Source of the DNA: a virus
Reading direction: 5' to 3' (one strand)
IMG/VR virus record: IMGVR_UViG_3300025151_000132
Location: 1 to 35,622 of that record
Length of the DNA: 35,622 bases
Positions within the stretch are counted from its first letter, which is position 1, and every line of letters starts with the position of its first letter. The position numbers and the translations under genes were made by a program. This document shows positions 24,756-29,899 of the stretch, piece after piece. The notes beneath the pieces were generated by a model that saw only the letters and a program-made list of their open reading frames with translations, searched no databases and was not told the DNA's origin.

Positions 24756-24784
24756 AGTATAGAGTAGTTTATTGACTATATCAA
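24756..24784 (-). promoter_or_regulatory. Main leftward promoter (PL-like)
   Basis: On the minus strand TTGATA (plus 24779-24784) and TATACT (plus 24756-24761) are exactly 17 bp apart. It points at the structured leader and the long minus-strand operon. An operator-like ATATCA-A-TGATGT (plus 24778-24790) overlaps the -35 box. It is the best candidate for the start of the long leftward transcript. Confidence 0.65.
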
Positions 24785-24815
24785 TGATGTGACTATAGCC
24801 ATGGTTAATATTATG

Positions 24816-24843
24816 TTGCGTACTAATATATAGTTGATATAAT
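24816..24843 (+). promoter_or_regulatory. Rightward promoter before the 78-residue gene
   Basis: TTGCGT (24816-24821), a 16-bp spacer and TATAAT (24838-24843). TGATAT overlaps the -10 as in the other early promoters; the left half of the operator (ATATAT) is imperfect. The next gene starts at 24870 behind an AGGAGG ribosome binding site. Confidence 0.65.
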
Positions 24844-24869
24844 TATTAGCATATACAGGAGGGTCTTTA

Positions 24870-25106
24870 ATGAAAAAGGGTGACGCTTTATGCGCTAATA
24901 GTAATGACAGATTAACAATATCTTTGCTAGAGGAGTCACCTAGTAAAGTAAAGATATCTGTCACTGCCAACAAAGTTACTAAGATATTAGAACTAAGTAG
25001 GCCTGATTTTAGAGAATTTTGTGAGTCATACGTTCTGGACAATACCCCAGATCCATTGAGTGCCAAAATCATTAGTGATTTTAATAAAAAGAGTAGGTTA
25101 ATGTAG
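24870..25106 (+). CDS. Small accessory protein with own promoter and terminator, 78 residues
   Basis: It starts MKKGDALCANSNDRLTISLL behind a strong Shine-Dalgarno sequence (AGGAGG, 6 nt before ATG), unlike most genes here. A central beta-rich part (KVKISVTANKVTKILEL) is followed by SRPDFREFCESYVLDN. The gene is bracketed by its own promoter (24816) and intrinsic terminator (25112), the layout of a moron-type cassette. The second half slightly resembles the next gene (AR-DARNFLVKYESLLPL), so the two may be distant paralogues. No function is recognised. Confidence 0.68.
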   Translation: MKKGDALCANSNDRLTISLLEESPSKVKISVTANKVTKILELSRPDFREFCESYVLDNTPDPLSAKIISDFNKKSRLM

Positions 25107-25111
25107 CTCTG

Positions 25112-25144
25112 CAGAGGGATTTTAAATAGTCCCTCTGTTTTTTT
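25112..25144 (+). terminator. Intrinsic terminator after the 78-residue gene
   Basis: CAGAGGGA (25112-25119), a 10-nt loop, TCCCTCTG (25130-25137) and a run of seven Ts form a perfect 8-bp rho-independent terminator, 5 bases after the gene ends. Confidence 0.9.
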
Positions 25145-25189
25145 ATGTATATCAGCAAGTGTTTTTTATTGTTTGTAAAGACGAAAGGC

Positions 25190-25218
25190 TTGCATGGTGA
25201 TAAAGCACGTGCTAAATT
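25190..25218 (+). promoter_or_regulatory. Early promoter with inverted-repeat operator
   Basis: TTGCAT (25190-25195), 17-bp spacer, TAAATT (25213-25218). The spacer and -10 contain AAAGCA-CG-TGCTAA, whose core AGCACGTGCT is a perfect palindrome. This is the same position and spacing as ATATCA-NN-TGATAT in the sister promoters, but with different arms. Confidence 0.72.
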
Positions 25219-25246
25219 ATATACACGTTTTTGACAGGAGATTAAC

Positions 25247-25426
25247 ATGAACGTATTTATTAAACAGAAAAAATCAAATCTGTTCGAAGTGAATTTATAT
25301 ACCAATAAATCTTTTAGATACATTGGATCTCTTTTACTAAATGCAAGAGATGCAAGAAACTTTTTGGTTAAGTACGAGTCTCTTCTTCCTCTATCTGAAG
25401 ACGAAGAAACAACCGTTTGCGTATAA
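25247..25426 (+). CDS. Small accessory protein with own promoter and terminator, 59 residues
   Basis: ATG at 25247 follows CAGGAGATTAAC, a good Shine-Dalgarno sequence. The protein starts MNVFIKQKKSNLFEVNLYTN and has a helical second half (LLNARDARNFLVKYESLLPL) and an acidic end. It is bracketed by a promoter at 25190 and a terminator at 25437, so it is an independent cassette like its left neighbour. The unknown pair may belong to one small family. Its clear promoter, ribosome binding site and terminator make coding very likely despite its size. Confidence 0.72.
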   Translation: MNVFIKQKKSNLFEVNLYTNKSFRYIGSLLLNARDARNFLVKYESLLPLSEDEETTVCV

Positions 25427-25436
25427 TAAGATCGAG

Positions 25437-25469
25437 AACCTCCTTCTATAACTAGAAGGGGGTTTTTTT
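25437..25469 (+). terminator. Intrinsic terminator after the 59-residue gene
   Basis: AACCTCCTTCT (25437-25447), loop ATAACT and AGAAGGGGGTT (25454-25464) pair over 11 bp with one U-G, followed by a T-run to 25469. It separates this cassette from the cyclase promoter. Confidence 0.9.
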
Positions 25470-25488
25470 ATTTGTAAACAGCAATTAG

Positions 25489-25517
25489 TTGCATAGTGAT
25501 ATATAACATGATAAATT
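25489..25517 (+). promoter_or_regulatory. Promoter of the cyclase-like gene
   Basis: TTGCAT (25489-25494), 17-bp spacer, TAAATT (25512-25517), with the operator ATATAA-CA-TGATAA overlapping the -10. It lies about 25 bp before the cyclase-like ATG. Confidence 0.75.
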
Positions 25518-25541
25518 ATAACCAAGAAGTAACAATATAAT

Positions 25542-26219
25542 ATGGAAAGTAGAAAGCTTGTTAAGCATAGGTTAGAAGGAGAAAAGAAGAACATTATTAT
25601 GGGACTTGCAGATATAGGAGGATTTACTAACTTTATGCATGTTAGTAGAATGGCTACCAATCACAGTCAGGCGATTATCAACGACCTTATAGATTGCATT
25701 ATATCAACGATTAAGCCTCCGTTTAGAATAAATAAGATTGAGGGTGACGCAGTATTCTTCTACGCCTTAGAGAGCGAAATAACGCCAGCTGACGTAAGAA
25801 AAATGTCAGATAACTTACTAGAGATATTTACTAACTTTAAAACAGCACTAATAAGACAAAGTATGTCTAACTTCTGTGAGTGTCAGGCATGCAGTAACGC
25901 ACACACGCTTAGTATAAAGACGGTTATACACTCAGGTACTGCTTACTTTTACAACATTGCTAATCAGTTTGAGGAGATAGGAGGTTTAGATGTAATTATT
26001 GCACACAGACTACTAAAGAATAATGTACCTTATAGAGATTACTTGTTGATTACTGATGAGGCTATGAAATGGTTTGTATTTGATGAGAATGTAAAGTTCT
26101 CTGATCATATGGAGATGGAGCCTACTGTAGGAGCTATAGATTGTGAGGTGCATGTTATAGAGACTTCAGAGGAGGAAAAGGAGTTGATAGAAGCAAAGAA
26201 GATTAGGGATTGTGAATAG
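25542..26219 (+). CDS. Class III nucleotidyl cyclase-like protein (DUF2652 type)
   Basis: This 225-residue protein has the core of class III adenylyl/guanylyl cyclases: GLADIGGFTNFM with the first metal Asp at 24, NKIEGDAVFFYAL with the second at 69, and LSIKTVIHSG. GLDVIIAHRLLKN then follows at the place of the usual VNxAxR motif, where Arg156 is kept and the Asn is replaced by Ile. CECQACS (Cys 112, 114, 117) and the general layout match, from memory, DUF2652, a cyclase-like family best known from Bacteroidota. The protein has no membrane or sensor domain. It has its own promoter. It may make a cyclic nucleotide signal or interfere with one; activity is unproven. Confidence 0.82.
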   Translation: MESRKLVKHRLEGEKKNIIMGLADIGGFTNFMHVSRMATNHSQAIINDLIDCIISTIKPPFRINKIEGDAVFFYALESEITPADVRKMSDNLLEIFTNFKTALIRQSMSNFCECQACSNAHTLSIKTVIHSGTAYFYNIANQFEEIGGLDVIIAHRLLKNNVPYRDYLLITDEAMKWFVFDENVKFSDHMEMEPTVGAIDCEVHVIETSEEEKELIEAKKIRDCE

Positions 26220-26228
26220 ACAAGAGGG

Positions 26229-26257
26229 TTGCATTGTGTTATATCATGTGATATACT
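26229..26257 (+). promoter_or_regulatory. Promoter of the zinc-binding / ERF operon
   Basis: TTGCAT (26229-26234), 17-bp spacer, TATACT (26252-26257). The perfect inverted repeat ATATCA-TG-TGATAT (26241-26254) overlaps the -10; this is the reference copy of the shared operator. Confidence 0.8.
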
Positions 26258-26307
26258 AGTACCACAGTTAAGGAATTGGGGGGACAATAAATTAACAAAA
26301 ACATATT

Positions 26308-26631
26308 ATGAAAACTAAGAATTTATTTGCTGAAGAGTTTGCAGCACAACTAGAGTCAGAGATAGCATTTCAAGAGCACATGTCTGACGTAGAATTTAAC
26401 AAACACATGGACGATGTAGCACAGGGTCAATCTGACTCTGTCCTACGAGACGCGGAGCAATGGGTTGAGGATAACTACAAAGCTATTAAAGGAAACTTTG
26501 TATGTAAAGTATGTGATGAGCCAACTAACGAGCTTGTAGCAGACCCTAGCGATAAGAGAGCACAGTTTGAATGCAGACAGTGCGTGGTAGAAACAGTACA
26601 CGAAGACCTATTAGACACACTTAACTCATAA
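26308..26631 (+). CDS. Hypothetical zinc-binding protein, 107 residues
   Basis: It starts MKTKNLFAEEFAAQLESEIA and has an acidic helical N-terminal half (FNKHMDDVAQGQSDSV, then AEQWVEDNYKAIKG). A zinc ribbon follows: FVCKVCDEP with CxxC at about residues 72-75 and ECRQC at about 94-97. Its ATG follows an A-rich leader (TTAACAAAAACATATT). It is 2 bp upstream of the ERF gene in the same operon, so a partner role in annealing is possible. The family is not recognised. Confidence 0.65.
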   Translation: MKTKNLFAEEFAAQLESEIAFQEHMSDVEFNKHMDDVAQGQSDSVLRDAEQWVEDNYKAIKGNFVCKVCDEPTNELVADPSDKRAQFECRQCVVETVHEDLLDTLNS

Positions 26632-26633
26632 GC

Positions 26634-27167
26634 ATGATTGATAAATTAATAAAGGTTCAGCAGGAGCTTAAGGCTCCTAAAGGACAAAGTAATGACTTCG
26701 GCGGTTACAAGTACAGAAGCTGTGAAGATATCCTAGAGGCAGTAAAGCCTCTCCTTATAGAACAAGGTTTGTTCATGGTAATAAGCGATGACATTATATC
26801 TAACGAGCAGCGTGTATATGTAAGAGCTACTGTAAGCATTACAGACGGTAACGAAAAGATAGAGGTTACTGGATTTGCTAGAGAATCTTTAGACAAGAAG
26901 GGTATGGACGCTAGTCAGATTACGGGATCTGCATCTAGCTACGCAAGAAAGTACGCCCTTAATGGTATGTTCCTTATAGATGACACTAAGGATGCTGATA
27001 CTAATGAATATGTATCTCAAACAACACCAAAAAAGGTAGAACAAGAGATGCCGTGTCCCAAGTGTGGTACAGAGATGGCGATAAGGGATGGTCAGTACGG
27101 TCAATTCTGGGGATGTCCTAAGTATAAAGATTGTGGTCAAAGACCAATAAATATAAGTGAAGCATGA
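26634..27167 (+). CDS. ERF-family single-strand annealing protein fused to a zinc ribbon
   Basis: The 177-residue protein opens MIDKLIKVQQELKAPKGQSN and then DFGGYKYRSCEDILEAVKPL, the hallmark ERF start, followed by RVYVRATVSITDG and GSASSYARKYALNGMFLIDD. This is a complete ERF core of the phage annealing kind, used with recombination and replication restart. Residues of about 140-173 add a topoisomerase-type zinc ribbon (CPKCGTEMAIRDG, FWGCPKYKDCGQ), an unusual addition that probably contacts DNA. It ends with TGA, after which the same frame stays open for 27 more codons. Confidence 0.88.
   Translation: MIDKLIKVQQELKAPKGQSNDFGGYKYRSCEDILEAVKPLLIEQGLFMVISDDIISNEQRVYVRATVSITDGNEKIEVTGFARESLDKKGMDASQITGSASSYARKYALNGMFLIDDTKDADTNEYVSQTTPKKVEQEMPCPKCGTEMAIRDGQYGQFWGCPKYKDCGQRPINISEA
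27147..27165 (+). repeat. Direct repeat copy 1 at the ERF 3' end
   Basis: The 19-nt sequence ATAAATATAAGTGAAGCAT occurs here within the last codons of the ERF gene, and again exactly 101 bases downstream at 27248-27266. Both copies are preceded by GATTGT a short way upstream. The pair encloses an 82-bp segment that may be an inserted or duplicated piece. Confidence 0.85.
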
Positions 27168-27247
27168 ATAGATGATGATGATCACTATGTGGATATGGTA
27201 AATGCAGAGATTCATCACTTTGGGTATAGTGGAGACTCAGATTGTAG

Positions 27248-27266
27248 ATAAATATAAGTGAAGCAT
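27248..27266 (+). repeat. Direct repeat copy 2 before the 106-residue gene
   Basis: Second exact copy of ATAAATATAAGTGAAGCAT, just after the TAA (27249-27251) that would end a read-through of the ERF gene. It lies 16 bases before the next gene's ATG. The spacing of 101 bp is not a multiple of three, so it does not encode the same residues. Confidence 0.85.
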
Positions 27267-27281
27267 AATTAATATAATAAT

Positions 27282-27602
27282 ATGAAGAATATGAAAGCTA
27301 TAAAAAGCATGCTAGCGATTGTGCTAGCATTCGCAATAGGTGCAGGCATAACAGCAGCTAGCGCCTCTAGTGAGAAGGTTGTTTATAAAGAGTCTGTAGA
27401 GTGCCTTATTGCAAAGAAGAAGCTAGAACACAATGAGCGTAAGCACCAAGAAACTGTGTATGACATGTTTAATAGGTATCTTAAAGAAAAGCAAAAGGTT
27501 ACTGATTTTAATAACTGTATAGACAAGCTAGAGGGTCTTACTGGATCTAAGGCTGCAAGTGGTATGTTAAGATGTATATCTGAAAGCAATATAAGAAACT
27601 AA
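27282..27602 (+). CDS. Secreted or membrane-anchored helical protein, 106 residues
   Basis: The N-terminus MKNMKAIKSMLAIVLAFAIG, ending GAGITAASASSEK, is a clear signal peptide or anchor with an AxA-type cleavage site at about residues 26-29. The mature part is charged and helical with four Cys (VECLIAKKKLEHNERKHQE, FNNCIDKL, MLRCISES), fitting an exported coiled protein. A second ATG three codons in is also possible. It is between the ERF and HTH genes, in the same direction. It may act at the envelope, for instance in superinfection exclusion; this is inference. Confidence 0.65.
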   Translation: MKNMKAIKSMLAIVLAFAIGAGITAASASSEKVVYKESVECLIAKKKLEHNERKHQETVYDMFNRYLKEKQKVTDFNNCIDKLEGLTGSKAASGMLRCISESNIRN

Positions 27603-27611
27603 TAAATTACA

Positions 27612-27788
27612 ATGAATGCAAGAGAAATTATTACAAAACTATTAGAGTCAGGTATGAATCTAACTCAAATATCTAGAGAGCTAGATGTACCTAACTGTAC
27701 TGTTTCAAGGTGGTATAACAATCATTATAAACCAGTTAAGCTTTATAAGAAGATGTTAGATGAGCTATATGAGAAAAATAAGAAATAG
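27612..27788 (+). CDS. Small helix-turn-helix DNA-binding protein, 58 residues
   Basis: ATG at 27612 opens MNAREIITKLLESGMNLTQI, then SRELDVPNCTVSRWYNNHYK and a basic helical tail ending YEKNKK. The segment MNLTQISRELDVPNCTVSRW is a classic HTH: Gly before the first helix, Ile-Ser-Arg-Glu-Leu, a short turn, then the recognition helix with TVSRW. It is as small as Cro-type repressors. It lies just upstream of the 27791 promoter that carries the shared operator, so it is the best candidate to control that family. The leader AATAAATTACA fits the genome pattern. Confidence 0.75.
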   Translation: MNAREIITKLLESGMNLTQISRELDVPNCTVSRWYNNHYKPVKLYKKMLDELYEKNKK

Positions 27789-27790
27789 GG

Positions 27791-27819
27791 TTGTAATTTA
27801 CTGTATCATGTGATATAAT
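27791..27819 (+). promoter_or_regulatory. Promoter of the coiled-coil / lysozyme-like operon
   Basis: TTGTAA (27791-27796), 17-bp spacer, TATAAT (27814-27819). The operator GTATCA-TG-TGATAT (27803-27816) overlaps the -10. It starts 2 bp after the stop of the HTH gene. Confidence 0.78.
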
Positions 27820-27866
27820 ATATAGAAGCATTAAGCTTCACCAAACAAAAAAACTAAAAAAAAATT

Positions 27867-28199
27867 ATGAAAAACAAAATTATTATAGTAAGCATGGCTG
27901 TTGTACTAATAGCAGCCACTACAGTAGGAGCATTCTCATTCGGATCAAGAGATAAGGCAGACATAAAGGCTAATTACAAAGAAATAGCACAAATCGACAT
28001 AGATACATACGATGCGATGCAAAAGCTAGCAGACAGAGAGGCAGAGCTAAGGATGTATGAAAAAGAGATAGGCAGAGTAAACTCAGAGATAGATCTTATA
28101 AAGAACCACATAGATTCTAATAACAACTTAAAGAAGGAGTTAGAAGAAGAGATTGCAGGTCTAAGATCAGGAGATTTCACGCAGCCCCAGAACCAGTAG
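27867..28199 (+). CDS. Secreted coiled-coil protein, possibly the front half of a broken gene
   Basis: This 110-residue protein starts MKNKIIIVSMAVVLIAATTV, a signal peptide or membrane anchor, and continues into a long coiled coil (DREAELRMYEKEIGRVNSEI, then NLKKELEEEIAGLRSGD). It ends at TAG after QPQNQ. The -1 frame is open from 28124 through this stop into the lysozyme-like gene, reading AAPEPVDNDRAVKELTIGEM across the junction with no start codon available. Anchor, coil and catalytic domain would make a sensible exported enzyme, so this may be one gene split by a frameshift. See the finding at 28124-28240. Confidence 0.7.
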   Translation: MKNKIIIVSMAVVLIAATTVGAFSFGSRDKADIKANYKEIAQIDIDTYDAMQKLADREAELRMYEKEIGRVNSEIDLIKNHIDSNNNLKKELEEEIAGLRSGDFTQPQNQ

Positions 28200-28237
28200 A
28201 TAATGACAGGGCTGTAAAGGAACTTACAATAGGAGAG

Positions 28238-28528
28238 ATGGACATAGACATTATTACTAGATCTGTGGCTTATGCAGAGACTGGTAATGGTAAAAAGGGG
28301 TACGGTGCAGATAGAAACAACATTTGTGGGATTATGTACTGGCCTAATGGAAATAGAGCGCCTAAGTCTTATGGTACTTACATGGACGGGTTTAATGACT
28401 GCTCATCACTTCTAACAAGAAAGTATTCTGGTCACACTATAGATTCTATGGCAGTAGTATGGACTGGTAACCATAACCCTGATACGTGGGCTAGTAATGT
28501 CAAATATTGGTATAATAAACAAAAATGA
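28238..28528 (+). CDS. Lysozyme-like domain protein
   Basis: The 96 residues start MDIDIITRSVAYAETGNGKK, where AETG holds the likely catalytic Glu. GYGADRNNICGIMYWPNGNR, a loop with YGTYMDGFNDCSSLLTRKYS, and AVVWTGNHNPDTWASNVKYW follow. This is a compact lysozyme-like fold that, from memory, resembles small muramidase-type proteins found in Patescibacteria and their elements. The only usable ATG is at 28238, with GGAG just 2 nt upstream, too close to be a good ribosome binding site. It ends in TGA overlapping the next ATG. It could loosen peptidoglycan on entry or at release. Confidence 0.7.
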   Translation: MDIDIITRSVAYAETGNGKKGYGADRNNICGIMYWPNGNRAPKSYGTYMDGFNDCSSLLTRKYSGHTIDSMAVVWTGNHNPDTWASNVKYWYNKQK

Positions 28529-28836
28529 AAAAATATACACGATTAGAAAAGGTCAAGGACGTTCTTAGAGAAAAGCCAGCGTCAAGATCTTCAGACAAAA
28601 TTCTTATAATGGAATACATATATAAGTTTCATCCCGAGCTTGTGTCTAGAGGCAAAATAAAGATCATAGACATGATCAACCTACCTTCTTTTGAGGCAAT
28701 TACTAGATGCAGAAGGAAAATACAAGAACGAGGATTGTATCTAGCAAGTTGTGAAGTTTCTAAGTCAAGAAAAGAACTGGAGGCAGATATGAGACATAGC
28801 ATACTTGGATCAATCATCCCCAACTTTCTAAAATAA
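28525..28836 (+). CDS. Phage protein with SxxxxRRKIQ motif, 103 residues
   Basis: It starts MKKYTRLEKVKDVLREKPAS and has DKILIMEYIYKFHPELVSRG, then LPSFEAITRCRRKIQERGLY and LASCEVSKSRKELEADM. A family of small phage proteins shares this order (a helix with VKxxLxxxPxxRxSD, then ExIxRxRRKIQxxGLY near an xxVxxxR), and I recall them as uncharacterised; the helical RRKIQ segment looks like a DNA-binding recognition helix. The ATG overlaps the stop of the lysozyme-like gene (ATGA). It is followed by an intrinsic terminator. Confidence 0.68.
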   Translation: MKKYTRLEKVKDVLREKPASRSSDKILIMEYIYKFHPELVSRGKIKIIDMINLPSFEAITRCRRKIQERGLYLASCEVSKSRKELEADMRHSILGSIIPNFLK

Positions 28837-28855
28837 CACCCTCTCGGGTGTTTTT
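28836..28855 (+). terminator. Intrinsic terminator of the rightward operon
   Basis: ACACCC, loop TCTC and GGGTGT form a 6-bp stem followed by TTTTC. It begins at the last base of the preceding stop codon. Confidence 0.85.
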
Positions 28856-28884
28856 CTTTATGTATTTTAAATATGTGGTATAAT
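28856..28884 (+). promoter_or_regulatory. Weak promoter before the 46-residue zinc protein
   Basis: A consensus -10 TATAAT at 28879-28884 with TGTG just upstream, but no good -35 at 17 bp (CTTTAT). The operator-like TGGTAT overlaps the -10 as in the sister promoters; the left half is poor. Confidence 0.45.
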
Positions 28885-28904
28885 GCATAAAATAAAAAAT
28901 AGAT

Positions 28905-29045
28905 ATGATATGCCCCCACTGCATAGAAGAAGGTTATCTAATAGAGATGGAAATCATACCATCGTCAGATGCAATAGACCCTTATTTCTGTGACGATGAA
29001 AAGATATACATATATCAATGTCCATCTTGTTTTTACGAACAATAA
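28905..29045 (+). CDS. Small zinc-ribbon protein, 46 residues
   Basis: ATG at 28905 opens MICPHCIEEGYLIEMEIIPS and ends YIYQCPSCFYEQ. Two Cys pairs, CPHC at residues 3-6 and CPSC at about 39-42, make a simple zinc ribbon. It stands alone behind its own -10 element and ends at the convergent terminator. Proteins of this size and pattern occur in many phages without known function. Confidence 0.6.
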   Translation: MICPHCIEEGYLIEMEIIPSSDAIDPYFCDDEKIYIYQCPSCFYEQ

Positions 29046-29075
29046 AAAAGGGTGCAGTCATTTGACTACACCCTT
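29044..29075 (-). terminator. Leftward terminator of the small-protein operon
   Basis: On the minus strand GGGTG-T-AGTC-AAAT-GACT-G-CACCC forms a two-part hairpin followed by TTTTTT. It lies 10 bases beyond the last gene of the 29085-30102 operon and touches the end of the convergent gene. In the plus direction the tail is poor, so it serves mainly the leftward transcript. Confidence 0.85.
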
Positions 29076-29084
29076 ATAGCTGAC

Positions 29085-29345
29085 TTAATCAGCTGTTATT
29101 TTAAGCTTAGGAGATACTTTAGTTGTCATCTCAAGCAGCTCATTCATCTTACGAATAATATCTTTTATAAGCTTTACTTGTGCTTCACTTGAAACACTCA
29201 CTTCTTGATAAATTCTTATTGTTTTAACTGGCTTATCCATGCTTCCTATACTGACTGACTGTCCAATCTTTACAGAATGCGACTCAGATTTATAATCTGC
29301 ATGTAATGACATTGTTACTACAAAAAGTATTATAAAAATCTTCAC
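29085..29345 (-). CDS. Secreted small protein, 86 residues, GTG start
   Basis: The GTG at 29343-29345 follows AAGGAG by 8 nt and overlaps the stop of the upstream gene (GTGA), so this start is well supported. MKIFIILFVVTMSLHADYKS is a signal peptide with likely cleavage after SLHA. The mature protein has SHSVKIGQSVSIGSMDKPVK, then a beta and helix section (VKLIKDIIRKMNELLEM). It is the last gene of an accessory operon. An envelope-located function is likely; the family is unknown. Confidence 0.68.
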   Translation of the reverse strand: MKIFIILFVVTMSLHADYKSESHSVKIGQSVSIGSMDKPVKTIRIYQEVSVSSEAQVKLIKDIIRKMNELLEMTTKVSPKLKITAD

Positions 29346-29611
29346 TTATTCAACTCCTTGTATGATTGCTCATTTTCTTCAAGCCTAGCCTTGTCGACTA
29401 GCCCCTTCTCTTTCTTGCTCCATGAAACTCTAGGCAATACCTTGCACAAAAACTTCCATGTTCCATTAGAGGCTGTTATAAAACCCTTCTTGGCTTTCTT
29501 TGCAGTCTCTACAGTGTGATGCTTAGCCTTTCCGTAGACATTCAAGTCCTTGTACTCAGCTGCACATAGCTGCTTTATGAATACACACAAAGCTATTATC
29601 GTTACTCTCAT
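29342..29611 (-). CDS. Secreted basic protein, 89 residues
   Basis: I start this gene at the ATG at 29609-29611, because AGGAG lies 8 nt before it and MRVTIIALCVFIKQLCAAEY is a good signal peptide. The mature part is Lys-rich (KAKHHTVETAKKAKKGF, then PRVSWSKKEKGL). A longer frame upstream exists, but it overlaps the 46-residue gene in another frame and is discarded. It is coupled to the next gene by GTGA. An exported, positively charged protein could act on the cell envelope. Confidence 0.65.
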   Translation of the reverse strand: MRVTIIALCVFIKQLCAAEYKDLNVYGKAKHHTVETAKKAKKGFITASNGTWKFLCKVLPRVSWSKKEKGLVDKARLEENEQSYKELNK

Positions 29612-29628
29612 TGCATTATCTCCTGTTA

Positions 29629-29769
29629 TTATGAACCGTCGTTTATTGTAAAGATAATTTCTAAAGGTATACCCCTTCCATCCGCGTTTTTGTAAAAATA
29701 AGAATACAGAAAGTATGACAAAGCTGAACATACACAAAGCAGTATTGCAATATATTTATTTTTCTTCAT
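29629..29769 (-). CDS. Small membrane protein, 46 residues
   Basis: ATG at 29767-29769 overlaps the end of the preceding gene and opens MKKNKYIAILLCVCSALSYF, a membrane anchor, then LYSYFYKNADGRGIPLEIIF and TINDGS. A single-span protein with a short outside tail is expected. It has no partner motif I can name. Its place in the operon, just after another single-span protein, suggests that they act together. Confidence 0.6.
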   Translation of the reverse strand: MKKNKYIAILLCVCSALSYFLYSYFYKNADGRGIPLEIIFTINDGS

Positions 29770-29899
29770 CACCTGATCCTGTTACATACCTATCTTTAAC
29801 ACGTCTCTTTAAAATGTACCCTAAAACACCCAGCCAAATGACAAAGGCATATATTAGAAATATTTTTGTTAAATAAGACTCTACATTGCTTAGTTGCAT
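29756..29899 (-). CDS. Small membrane protein, 47 residues, CcmD-like topology
   Basis: ATG at 29897-29899 is part of a TGATG stop-start with the upstream gene. MQLSNVESYLTKIFLIYAFV is followed by IWLGVLGYILKRRVKDRYVT, so one membrane helix with a basic cytosolic tail. The topology is like small membrane adaptors such as CcmD, but no homology is claimed. It overlaps the next gene by 14 nt. Confidence 0.6.
   Translation of the reverse strand: MQLSNVESYLTKIFLIYAFVIWLGVLGYILKRRVKDRYVTGSGDEEK

Noticed and set aside
24772-24799. Second rightward promoter TTGACT-16-TATAGC
   Set aside because: The -10 is poor and it overlaps the better leftward promoter; the promoter at 24816 explains the downstream gene.
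29612-29737. Upstream extension of the 89-residue secreted protein
   Set aside because: It overlaps the 46-residue membrane gene in another frame. The internal ATG at 29611 has an AGGAG site and a proper signal peptide.
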